Positions 7,534 through 14,169 of a DNA stretch of 14,169 nt are shown here, piece after piece. The position numbers and the translations under genes were made by a program. Under the pieces are notes generated by a model. That model was not told the DNA's origin, made no database searches, and saw only the letters and a list, made by a program, of their open reading frames with translations. Positions within the stretch are counted from its first letter, which is position 1, and the number at the start of each line of letters is the position of its first letter. Source of the stretch: Methylomonas sp. (GTDB lineage: Bacteria > Pseudomonadota > Gammaproteobacteria > Methylococcales > Methylomonadaceae); assembly GCA_026990815.1 (NCBI GenBank), contig JALXCS010000208.1, forward strand, positions 1 to 14,169, in the 5' to 3' direction.

Positions 7534-8889
7534 ATGAATCAGGCTGACAATAGTAGCGAAGTAAAAAAATGGAAAGACAAATATCTTAAGTTACTCGATG
7601 AACAGGAACATCATAGCCAAGAAAAATCTGAAAAAGAGCAATTATTGAATAAAATAATTATCCGGCTCACGTATTCAAATAAAGGCTTCATTTCAGATCT
7701 CGATCCTTTTCTCGATCAATTACAACAAGCAATAAAAAGCAATCCCAGTCTTGACAAGCTAAAAACAACATTTGAACAATTTTCTGATGCCCTGCTGCAT
7801 TTACCTGAAAATAATCAACAAGCGGTTCAAACAGAAAACCTGATCAGTACTGATATTGTTGCCCAACAAATTATACAATTATTTGAAGAAATTGATATTC
7901 CTACTGAATTAGATCAACAGGCAGATCTGTTGATGCAAAGTCTGCAAACCAGTCTGGATACAGAAGCGTTCAAAAATGTACTTGATGAGTCCATTACTCT
8001 TTTGCTTGAAATAAAAGAACACGATTTGACTGAGCAGGAAGAAATCGAAGATTTTTTGTCTAACCTAACCGAGCAGCTAACTGAGCTTAGCCACCAGGCA
8101 TCTGGCGCCAGTGCAGCGCACCAGCAAAAAGCAATTTCCAGAAACAAACTGGATCAATCCGTTTCCAGGCAGATGATGGACTTGCAGCAGTCCTCTGCAA
8201 TTGCTACCAATCTAGATCCATTAAAACAATTGATCATATCCAGTCTGGAAAGTATTACTGAACAAATAACCACACATCAGCAGGAAGAGGAAGGGCACCA
8301 AAGCGAGACCCAAAGGCAACTCCTTGAGATGTCAGCCAGACTACAGGTGATGGAATCGGAATCCAAGGATTTAAAATACAAATTGCAACTGGCGCGTGAT
8401 AAGGCACTGAGAGATCCATTAACCGGTTTGCCAAATCGTCTTGCTTATGATGAACGCTTGGCCACTGAGTTTACGAGATGGCAACGAAATCAGACGTCCT
8501 TGACAATGATTATTTGGGATATCGATCATTTCAAACAGATTAATGATAATTTTGGTCACAAGGCAGGTGATAAAACCTTATCAATCATTGCCCGGTTGTT
8601 AAGTGACAACTGTCGGAAATCAGATTTTGTTGCCCGCTTCGGGGGTGAAGAATTTATAATGCTGCTTTCGGAGACCAGCAAAGAATCAGGATTAATTCTT
8701 GCTGAAAAAATTCGAACCATTGTCGAAAAAAGTGGGTTTAATGCGGGAGGCAGGGCTGTTTCTATTACCATTTCCTGTGGTATTACCCAGTTTTTGGAAA
8801 CAGACGACTTTGAATCATTTTTTGAACGTGCTGACCAGGCCCTATACATTGCCAAAAATCAGGGGCGGAACCAGTGCGTCATCCGATAA
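7534..8889 (+). CDS. soluble coiled-coil diguanylate cyclase (GGDEF), first of tandem pair
   Basis: The 451-residue product has no signal peptide or membrane segment. Residues 1-290 are Gln/Glu/Leu-rich and helical, opening with KKWKDKYLKLLDEQE (11-25) and ending in a coiled coil (about 245-290). The GGDEF domain spans about 290-451, with DPLTGLPNR (294-302), metal/substrate loop DIDHFKQIND (329-338) and catalytic GGEEF (370-374). An RxxD inhibitory site, RKSD at 361-364, is at the right distance for c-di-GMP feedback. It should therefore be an active cyclase making c-di-GMP from two GTP. The N-terminal region is not a sensor domain I can name. A GGDEF gene after dsbA also occurs, as I recall, at the Pseudomonas locus. 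The next gene is a paralogue. Confidence 0.93.
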   Translation: MNQADNSSEVKKWKDKYLKLLDEQEHHSQEKSEKEQLLNKIIIRLTYSNKGFISDLDPFLDQLQQAIKSNPSLDKLKTTFEQFSDALLHLPENNQQAVQTENLISTDIVAQQIIQLFEEIDIPTELDQQADLLMQSLQTSLDTEAFKNVLDESITLLLEIKEHDLTEQEEIEDFLSNLTEQLTELSHQASGASAAHQQKAISRNKLDQSVSRQMMDLQQSSAIATNLDPLKQLIISSLESITEQITTHQQEEEGHQSETQRQLLEMSARLQVMESESKDLKYKLQLARDKALRDPLTGLPNRLAYDERLATEFTRWQRNQTSLTMIIWDIDHFKQINDNFGHKAGDKTLSIIARLLSDNCRKSDFVARFGGEEFIMLLSETSKESGLILAEKIRTIVEKSGFNAGGRAVSITISCGITQFLETDDFESFFERADQALYIAKNQGRNQCVIR

Positions 8890-8912
8890 CTTCTTGATTT
8901 AAATTTTTGCTC

Positions 8913-8918
8913 TATACT
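8913..8918 (+). promoter_or_regulatory. possible -10 element before the second cyclase gene
   Basis: TATACT (8913-8918) matches the -10 consensus at five of six positions. A start point about seven bases later would fall almost on the ATG at 8928, giving a near-leaderless message, which would fit the missing Shine-Dalgarno. No acceptable -35 is found at 16-18 bases (the nearest, TTGATT at 8894-8899, leaves only 13). Confidence 0.25.
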
Positions 8919-8927
8919 TTGTTTATT

Positions 8928-10418
8928 ATGCAAAAAATGCAAGACGCCAATTCAGTTGAAAAGAACAGTTCTTTTGAAAAATTGCTGTTTAAAATCATTA
9001 TTCAATTCGCTGTTTTCACCAGAGGACTGGATAAGCGTCTCGATCCTTACTTGGATCGAATGCGAGACCAATTAAAATCCGGTTATAGCCCGAAAAAAAT
9101 ACAGCCTGAACTTAATGCTCTTTCCAGCAATCTGGCTACCTTGGGGAATGCTGAAAAAAACCAGTCTGACAAAATAAATATCCTGTTATTTAGCTGTCTG
9201 AAACTTGCAACAAACAATGCTGAAATTCTGAATAAACTTGGCTTGATCCAAAAAAGAGCAGAACATAATGAATTTGAAAACGAACAATCCTTTATTGATG
9301 CCATAAAACGTGTTTTTATTTCTGGCAACAGGGAATCACCAGTTTCTGAGGTTTCGGGGACTCTAAACAGAGAACAATTTTCAAGTTTTCTAAATTCACT
9401 GGTCAGTGAAATTGACATTCCACCCAGTTATAATTACAGCGTGGGTTTGTTAAAACAAAAGGCGCAAAAGGCGCGAGACGAGAAAGCTTTCCAGCTTGTT
9501 ATTAATGACACAATCAAGCTGTTACAAACAATCCGTAATCATGCAGTAAAAGAACAAAAAGGGATTGATTCATTTTTGCAATCCCTATCCGGTCAACTTA
9601 CTCAAGTAGAAGGGCATGCATCTTCCGTAACCGAATCTAATCTGACAGCAATAACCAACAGAAATCTCATTAAGGAAACTATTCGTGAACATATAGAAAC
9701 TATAAAGCTTACAACCGCTAATAGTGAAGAACTTTTGCCGATACAACAAAATATCAATATTAAACTAGAGGAAATTACTGAGCAATTATCCGAACATTTT
9801 GACAGTGAAACCCAGCAGCAACAACTAACCGAACAAAAGTTAATGGAAATGACACAAAAACTTCAGGAAATGGAAGAAGAATCCAAATCCTTGCGTTTTA
9901 ATTTGAAATTAGCTCATGAAAATGCGCTCCATGATTTTTTGACGGGCCTGCCAAACCGGCAAGCTTATGATGAACGTATTGAACAGGAGTATGCTCGCTG
10001 GAAACGCTATCAAACCCCATTAACATTAGTGGTTTGGGATATTGATCATTTCAAAAAAATAAATGACACTTTTGGTCATAAGGCGGGTGATCGAACTTTG
10101 ATTTTAATTGCCCAATTACTTCGTGATAATTGCCGAATTCCCGACTTTGTCGCCCGCTTTGGCGGCGAAGAATTTGTCATGTTACTGCCCAATACAACCG
10201 CCAGTCAGGCGCTGATACTGACTGAAAAACTAAGACAGCTTGTCGAAAACACGGGGTTCAATTCACATGGTAACGCCATTAATATCACTTTATCCTGTGG
10301 CATTAGCGATTTTAATGGCGATGACACTCGTGAGGCTGTTTTTGAAAGGGCTGACCAAGCACTTTATCAGGCTAAAGAACAAGGCAGGAACCGGTGCATT
10401 ATTGCGAACCCAGCTTGA
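8928..10418 (+). CDS. soluble coiled-coil diguanylate cyclase (GGDEF), second of tandem pair
   Basis: Taken from the ATG at 8928 the product is 496 residues and homologous along its length to the preceding cyclase. Shared blocks are the N-terminal KIIIQ...LDPYLD segment (about 22-44), the EIDIPP / DSFLQSLSGQLTQ middle, and the GGDEF domain. Here FLTGLPNR, DIDHFKKIND and GGEEF (412-416) are present, with RxxD RIPD at 403-406, so it should be an active, product-inhibited cyclase. Asp of DPLTG is replaced by Phe (DFLTG, shifted by one). It lacks the WKDKYLKLLDEQE opening and has a longer middle region. The start is uncertain: the frame is open from a TTG at 8907, ATGs lie at 8928 and 8937, and none has a clear Shine-Dalgarno. 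The 38-base gap suggests co-transcription with the first cyclase. Confidence 0.92.
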   Translation: MQKMQDANSVEKNSSFEKLLFKIIIQFAVFTRGLDKRLDPYLDRMRDQLKSGYSPKKIQPELNALSSNLATLGNAEKNQSDKINILLFSCLKLATNNAEILNKLGLIQKRAEHNEFENEQSFIDAIKRVFISGNRESPVSEVSGTLNREQFSSFLNSLVSEIDIPPSYNYSVGLLKQKAQKARDEKAFQLVINDTIKLLQTIRNHAVKEQKGIDSFLQSLSGQLTQVEGHASSVTESNLTAITNRNLIKETIREHIETIKLTTANSEELLPIQQNINIKLEEITEQLSEHFDSETQQQQLTEQKLMEMTQKLQEMEEESKSLRFNLKLAHENALHDFLTGLPNRQAYDERIEQEYARWKRYQTPLTLVVWDIDHFKKINDTFGHKAGDRTLILIAQLLRDNCRIPDFVARFGGEEFVMLLPNTTASQALILTEKLRQLVENTGFNSHGNAINITLSCGISDFNGDDTREAVFERADQALYQAKEQGRNRCIIANPA

Positions 10419-10500
10419 AAACGACATTTCAATCGAGGAGACAAGAAATAGCGCAACATTTGTCCGTCAACTTATATCATGCCTCCCCGAAAACACAATT

Positions 10501-11212
10501 TTATGCGCTTTTTTTAGCTCCCCATTTTAAGCCAAACAAAGCAAAAAAACTCGAGCCAAAAAACCATATCGCTCCAGGTAACGGAACAGAGGAAAGTACA
10601 TCTCCATCTCTTACTGCCCATGCATAGCGAGCATTAATATCGAACCTTTCAAAGTCCTGAATACCATTGTTAAAATTAAAATCAAATGCGTTAAACTGAT
10701 TCTGTTTTGTCTGTGACCAATAAATTCCACCACGCCCCGGCTGTGATTGAATATTATTGAAAAATGCCAAATCGGGATCACCACTACTCAAGACACCTTC
10801 CTGCAGAGGGCGTGTATTAGTTGGATCGTCTCCAAGCTCAATAAAAAGATGTCCCATCTCGCTCCCTGTACAACCTAAACCAGTTGCAGCACCAAGACCT
10901 GAATTACTACAGCTTGAATCTGGAACGGCTGTTTTCGGCAACCGCCAATCAGAAAATCCACCAACAGTTAGACTATTTGCCCAGGAAATGGCGTTATTCC
11001 AGCTCATCCTGCCATCGATAGATGTGTCATTTGGTCCAGCATCGTCAAAAGAAGAACCCGCCCCTGCATTGGCATTCGCCAGCCACGTTATATTGAGGTC
11101 TGTATCATAGACGGCTTGCCCCCCTAAACGAGAAACAAGATCTGCTTTAGCTGAAAAGGTATGCCCTGATAACAATCCAAAAAAAAATCAAAGTAATAAT
11201 TTTATTATTCAT
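10501..11212 (-). pseudogene. Lcl/DUF1566-type exported protein with VPLP-CTERM anchor, frameshifted in a T9 run
   Basis: The reading frame is split. From the ATG at 11212, with GAGGAG (11224-11219) six bases upstream, the first frame reads MNNKIITLIFF and then ends after ten more residues. Removing one T from the nine-T run (11187-11179) joins it to the frame that reads GLLSGHTFSAKADLVSRLGG and continues to 10501, giving about 236 residues with a proper signal peptide cut after AKA. The mature part has the Lcl/DUF1566 pattern (TWLANANAGAG, MSWNNAISWANSL, DWRLPK, YWSQT, YAWAVRDG). It ends with VPLPGAIWFFGS, a hydrophobic segment and a basic tail (KWGAKKSA), which is the VPLPA variant of the PEP-CTERM exosortase sorting signal. 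No exosortase is in the window. Whether the shift is a sequencing error, phase variation or decay is open. It converges on the second cyclase gene. Confidence 0.85.
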
Positions 11213-11285
11213 TTTTTTCTCCTCTTTTTTGCATTTAGTTGTCAAGCTCATAGAGAAAATTAGCGCCTGACAAATCGTTATGAAT

Positions 11286-12062
11286 TCATGGTGTTTCCTG
11301 CACTGTTTCACCATCATTAACAACCAGGGCTTTTTTATAAAAAGGCCACTGCTTAACATGCAGATATTTTCTGATCGGTGTTTTAATCACAGATACACAT
11401 AATGCGATAGAAAATAAACACCAGACAGCTGCATATTCATTGGGGTCGTCAGTCAAAATATCGGAAATCAAAGGTCCAATTAGATAATGGAAACCGACAA
11501 ATCGCCAAGACCCATATAAAACTGGCAAATAAAACGCAGCTAACGCATAAGCAAATACATGCAATCCCCATTCATACCCCGGCAGCCAGGAAACATCTCC
11601 CGACATCAATCCATTCAGCGGTAACTGCCAGGCAATATGCCAGGCACCAGAAACGGAACAAGTCTGAGTGCCACAGAAACCTTCGACACCTACCTTGCAA
11701 ACTCCCGCCCAAGCGAATGGATACATTTTGACCATCATGGCTACTGCTGCAATGGCACTGAGCGTGTAAACGGTCGTCCTGATCTTCAATTTAACCTTTT
11801 CCGGGATAAAATACATCGCCACCATGTTCACAAAAAATGGCTGGAAAGCGATGTGGAGATAACCAAATAGTGTGAGTATCTGATTTTGCGGCATATCACA
11901 CTCATCGATATAGACATAAGTGAAAGCCTGCAGCAATTCCATTAATGCAAAATATACCAAAGGAATCCACAACTCCTTGGATTCCCCTTTCTGATAAACA
12001 TAAACCGCAGTCCCTAATCCTGCTACCGCAAGAACCCCAGATGCTTCACCACTCCAACACAT
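11286..12062 (-). CDS. polytopic membrane protein, MCWSGEASG family, function unknown
   Basis: The 258-residue product has about six or seven hydrophobic segments (approximately 6-23, 32-51, 61-83, 97-113, 164-184, 190-202 and 211-226). The N-terminus MCWSGEASG is characteristic of a conserved uncharacterised family that I believe is DUF5765, though I could not check this. The fourth loop is Cys-rich (Cys122, Cys130, Cys135), and the C-terminal 25 residues are cytoplasmic-looking and polar. GAGG seven bases before the ATG at 12062 supports the start. It follows hicB in the same direction after 36 bases and may be read from the same transcript, but nothing ties its function to the toxin-antitoxin pair. 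The gene appears intact. Confidence 0.8.
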   Translation of the reverse strand: MCWSGEASGVLAVAGLGTAVYVYQKGESKELWIPLVYFALMELLQAFTYVYIDECDMPQNQILTLFGYLHIAFQPFFVNMVAMYFIPEKVKLKIRTTVYTLSAIAAVAMMVKMYPFAWAGVCKVGVEGFCGTQTCSVSGAWHIAWQLPLNGLMSGDVSWLPGYEWGLHVFAYALAAFYLPVLYGSWRFVGFHYLIGPLISDILTDDPNEYAAVWCLFSIALCVSVIKTPIRKYLHVKQWPFYKKALVVNDGETVQETP

Positions 12063-12098
12063 ATTAAAACCTCAATCAATAAAAGTCCTGCAATCCAC

Positions 12099-12311
12099 TT
12101 ATGCGTATAATAATCGCCGCCCTTTGGGTTCGGGGATCGAGTCCCCAAACTCCTTTGCTGTATCAATCCATAATTGGATAGCATCATTGGCGTTTGATAA
12201 CGCATCATCCGGAGAACCACCATGAGCCATACAGCCAGGAAGTTTCGGCACTTCAGCAATAAATAACTGGTCTTCTTCACTCCAAAAAATAATTGTTTCA
12301 TATTTATACAT
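12099..12311 (-). CDS. hicB: HicB-family antitoxin (short form)
   Basis: The 70-residue product matches the compact HicB type: an opening strand MYKYETIIFWSEED, then FIAEVPKLPGCMAHGGSPDDAL (residues 17-38), and the end IPEPKGRRLLYA. HicB antitoxins have a partially degraded RNase H-like fold that binds and blocks the HicA mRNase. This short form has no separate C-terminal DNA-binding domain, so autorepression is less certain. The ATG lies two bases after the hicA stop, the standard hicA-hicB order, and GGTGA inside the end of hicA may serve as the ribosome-binding site, implying translational coupling. The antitoxin looks complete although its partner does not. Confidence 0.88.
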   Translation of the reverse strand: MYKYETIIFWSEEDQLFIAEVPKLPGCMAHGGSPDDALSNANDAIQLWIDTAKEFGDSIPEPKGRRLLYA

Positions 12312-12313
12312 AT

Positions 12314-12487
12314 TCAGTCACCAGCTAAGTGATACCTCAGAATTATTGATCGAACTTGTCTAACTTGATAAGGTTTTGCCTTGTTACCATCTTTCTGCAA
12401 GTTAATCTTTTCTATAATATTTTCCTTTCGAAAAATATGATGACTGCCTCTTAGAATGTTATCTAAAATTTTTTCGTAACGTCCCAC
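12314..12487 (-). pseudogene. hicA: HicA-family toxin gene with apparent internal in-frame deletion
   Basis: Read from a GTG at 12487 this gives 57 residues. It begins MGRYEKILDNILRG, continues directly as SHHIFRKEN, and ends with INLQKDGNKAKPYQVRQVR (about 28-46) and IILRYHLAGD. The C-terminal part is a clear match to the HicA/YcfA dsRBD-like mRNase, including the GSH motif (residues 14-16) with the catalytic His. From memory, intact relatives have roughly 25-30 residues (TSDANI..L..LL..LGFEERIKG) between the ILRG and GSHHIF blocks; here these are fused. The loss looks in-frame, perhaps at the short RG/KG repeat. The ribosome-binding site is poor: AAGGA is 14 bases from GTG. It overlaps nothing and is followed two bases later by hicB. 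Probably inactive. Confidence 0.75.
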
Positions 12488-12525
12488 AATTATTTTATAT
12501 TTCCTTGAAGAACAGTCGCACTTAA

Positions 12526-13083
12526 CTATTTCTTATTATCTGCACCCGAAGACTGTGAATCAATCTCTTCATTCCAAATAGGATTATTGACATCTTCCTT
12601 ATCCAATTTACTAATTTCTTCTGGATAAATATGCCAGAAAGACTTGTCTATCGAAGCATTTTTGTAGGTTTCCTTGGTTTCATGTTTGAAAGGACACCAC
12701 CAGTTCTCAACCAATTTGACCAGGTACGCATGCCACTCAAACAAGGCAACACTGCTTGGGCAATACCAGGTACAGTTAAAAATCCAAAATAATTTGGACT
12801 GGGTCGGACTGACAGAATAACCCGGCTTCATGGTTATCTGGTTTTTCAGTGAATAGCGATGACTTTTTCTATCAGGAAGGAAATCAGAATAGGTTTTGAC
12901 ATTTTCAGCACCCATTAACTTCAAATGCAACAAAGTAATATAGGCGCTAAAAAACACAAACGGCATGGTAATTATTGGGACATAAATCAGAATAACCCCA
13001 TAAATTTGTTGAAAAAAAGAAACCTTTCTATGATTCTTTCCTATACAAACCCTATCGCTTCCACAACTTTCACAAGCTTTCAT
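12526..13083 (-). CDS. Cys-rich membrane-anchored protein, function unknown
   Basis: From the ATG at 13083 the product is 185 residues. It opens with a CxxC-type knuckle (MKACESCGSDRVC; Cys4, Cys7, Cys13) that resembles a zinc ribbon half. A hydrophobic stretch at about 27-52 would form one long or two short membrane segments. The rest is soluble, with CTWYC (104-108), an aromatic segment ALFEWHAYLVKLVENWWCPF (113-132) and a polar Asp/Ser/Lys tail. The open frame extends to a GTG at 13158, but residues before Met26 of that version look random and no ribosome-binding site precedes it; GGA before 13083 is also weak. I do not recognise the family. Four Cys pairs or triplets plus His suggest metal or redox chemistry, which is inference. 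The stop is 38 bases before hicA on the same strand. Confidence 0.65.
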   Translation of the reverse strand: MKACESCGSDRVCIGKNHRKVSFFQQIYGVILIYVPIITMPFVFFSAYITLLHLKLMGAENVKTYSDFLPDRKSHRYSLKNQITMKPGYSVSPTQSKLFWIFNCTWYCPSSVALFEWHAYLVKLVENWWCPFKHETKETYKNASIDKSFWHIYPEEISKLDKEDVNNPIWNEEIDSQSSGADNKK

Positions 13084-13235
13084 TGTTATAAATCCAAATA
13101 TATTTTTAATTATTAAAACAACTTCTGCACATCCCCGCTCTTTAGGGAATGACAGCACACAATCAACTGTCTATTTTATGGGTTGCTTGCTGCTTTAGCA
13201 ATCAAGAAAAGAACAAAACTGTTAATAAAATTGAT

Positions 13236-13576
13236 TCATTCTATTACTGCTGCGATAACCGAAATTTCAACCAATAATTCAGGACGCGCCAAACTGGCTT
13301 CAACACAAGCACGCGCCGGAGAATAGCCTTCAATAACCCATTCATTGCTGAAAAGTCTTTCATGTTTTTTATATAAATTGTTGCTGAAAGAATATGCTTT
13401 CTGTCACTGCCAGCCTCAATCAATAAATTATCGACTTTTTCAAGCATAGTCCGTGTTTGTTCGCGAATATCAGCAGTGCTGTCCTTAGCCACTTGTCCAC
13501 AAAGATAGATGGTATCGTTATGAATAACAATTTTTCTCATACGGCGTCTTTCAGTGCCAATTTGGGTAATAGTCAT
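13236..13576 (-). pseudogene. RidA (YjgF/UK114) family gene, frameshifted by a small deletion
   Basis: From ATG 13576 the product follows the RidA pattern: IGTERRRMRKIVIHNDTIYL, CGQVAKD, TRTMLEKVDNLLIEAGSDRKHIL, and TIYIKNMKDFSAMN up to residue 79. After this the frame turns to unrelated residues and stops at 13244. In another frame, starting at the junction (13345-13337), the expected second half is intact: WVIEGYSPARACVEASLARP, then ELLVEISVIAAVIE, ending at 13236. SPARACVEA contains the conserved Arg that binds substrate carboxylate. Relatives have about five residues (EVWDE-like) between AMN and WV, so 16 bases seem lost. RidA hydrolyses reactive imines released by oxidases or PLP enzymes. 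It follows an FAD-dependent oxidase gene by 28 bases, a common pairing. Confidence 0.85.
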
Positions 13577-13604
13577 GTTTTTTCTTCACCTAATCGCAAT
13601 TTCG

Positions 13605-14169
13605 TTATTTATTGAACCGATCGATATTAAAAGGCTCAATGAGTAATTCTGAACGGCCATCCAATATCAATTGCGACATGATGCGGCCAATGACTGGCGA
13701 CAACTGAAATCCATGAGCAGAAAACCCGAATGCATGGAAAGCATTTTTTGTGGTTTGGGAAGCACTGATAACAGGGATACTATCTGGCATAAATCCTTCA
13801 ATCCCAGCCCAGGCTCGAACAATTCGCACATCTTTTAATTGCGGAAAAAAATGTAAAACCGTGTTAGCACTTTCGGTTAATTGATGCCAATTGATGTCTG
13901 TTTTTTCCCGCTCAAAATCCAGTTTGGCAGCCAATGCACCGCCTATAATTAAAGTGCCATTTTGCATTTGTTTGAAAGACAGTTTGCGACTCGCAGCACC
14001 CATAACCGGATCAACAAAGTGAGGTAACCGTTCAGTTACCATTAGCATCAATGCCTTCGGTTTGAGCGGTACTTTTTCATTCAACATTCCGGCAATCGTG
14101 CCAGCCCATGCGCCTGCACAATTGACTAAAAATGATCCCTTAAAAATTCCTTTTGGTGTGTGTATCTCC
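13605..14169 (-). CDS. FAD-dependent amine / D-amino-acid oxidoreductase (DAO family), C-terminal part
   Basis: About 187 C-terminal residues are in the window and the frame runs off the right edge, so the N-terminal dinucleotide-binding GxGxxG region is not visible. The visible part includes LVNCAGAWAG just before an internal ATG at 14087, which is the conserved second FAD-contact segment of DAO enzymes and shows that the ATG is not the start. It then has an antiparallel substrate-domain stretch and a C-terminal FAD-binding block: RAWAGIEGFMPDSIPVIS followed by GFSAHGFQLSPVIGRIMSQL. This resembles glycine oxidase, sarcosine oxidase beta and HcnC-type proteins; substrate cannot be assigned. 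Such enzymes make an imine and pass electrons to O2 or a chain. The ridA gene follows on the same strand after 28 bases. Confidence 0.9.
   Translation of the reverse strand, partial: EIHTPKGIFKGSFLVNCAGAWAGTIAGMLNEKVPLKPKALMLMVTERLPHFVDPVMGAASRKLSFKQMQNGTLIIGGALAAKLDFEREKTDINWHQLTESANTVLHFFPQLKDVRIVRAWAGIEGFMPDSIPVISASQTTKNAFHAFGFSAHGFQLSPVIGRIMSQLILDGRSELLIEPFNIDRFNK

Noticed and set aside
10757..11110. 117-codon plus-strand frame opposite the VPLP-CTERM gene
   Set aside because: Shadow of a coding region whose minus-strand frame has consistent domain and sorting-signal motifs.
12023..12301. 92-codon open frame on the minus strand overlapping hicB
   Set aside because: It lies in another frame across hicB and the start of the membrane protein gene; hicB has clear family motifs, this frame has none.
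13084..13158. GTG-initiated extension of the Cys-rich protein
   Set aside because: The 25 added residues show no domain-like features and no ribosome-binding site precedes the GTG; the CxxC motif begins right after the internal ATG.
13184..13201. TTGCT/AGCAA hairpin after ridA
   Set aside because: Five-base stem with no U-tract; too weak to call a terminator.

Overview
The window looks like chromosomal DNA of an AT-rich gammaproteobacterium. The main clue is the order engB – cytochrome c4 – dsbA – GGDEF protein, which matches the arrangement I recall around the Pseudomonas engB/dsbA locus. A DjlA co-chaperone and a VPLP-type PEP-CTERM surface protein point the same way, towards an environmental (for example methanotroph- or sulfur-oxidiser-like) lineage. 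Genus cannot be read from the sequence. No tRNA, rRNA or CRISPR array was seen.

Layout, left to right. (i) 1-170 is a short palindromic, MITE-like element whose ends are a perfect 21-bp inverted repeat. (ii) 218-3093 (minus) holds a small lipoprotein gene with its own promoter, downstream of a TonB-dependent outer-membrane receptor with an Asp-rich loop. (iii) 3353-5704 is housekeeping: purC (minus), djlA (plus) and engB (minus), with djlA and engB overlapping tail to tail. (iv) 6043-10418 (plus) carries cytochrome c4, dsbA and two homologous, soluble, coiled-coil diguanylate cyclases in tandem, both with GGEEF active sites and RxxD inhibitory sites. (v) 10501-14169 (minus) is an accessory stretch: a VPLP-CTERM Lcl-type protein, a polytopic membrane protein starting MCWSGEASG, a hicAB toxin-antitoxin pair, a Cys-rich membrane-anchored unknown, a RidA-family gene, and the C-terminal part of an FAD-dependent amine/amino-acid oxidase.

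The accessory stretch carries three separate lesions. The PEP-CTERM gene has a one-base frameshift in a T9 run inside its signal peptide, so the secretion signal and the mature protein are out of frame; this could be a phase-variation switch or a sequencing error. hicA keeps its start-like N-terminus, the catalytic GSH motif and its C-terminal half but seems to lack about 25-30 codons between them. ridA is frameshifted by what looks like a 16-bp deletion between 7-bp direct repeats; the second half, with the active-site Arg motif, is readable in another frame.

How genes may work together: cytochrome c4 is a periplasmic electron carrier, and DsbA makes disulfides in exported proteins. The FAD oxidase and RidA form a standard pair in which the oxidase would release reactive imines and RidA would hydrolyse them, but here RidA appears broken. 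The two cyclases probably make c-di-GMP in response to cytoplasmic signals.
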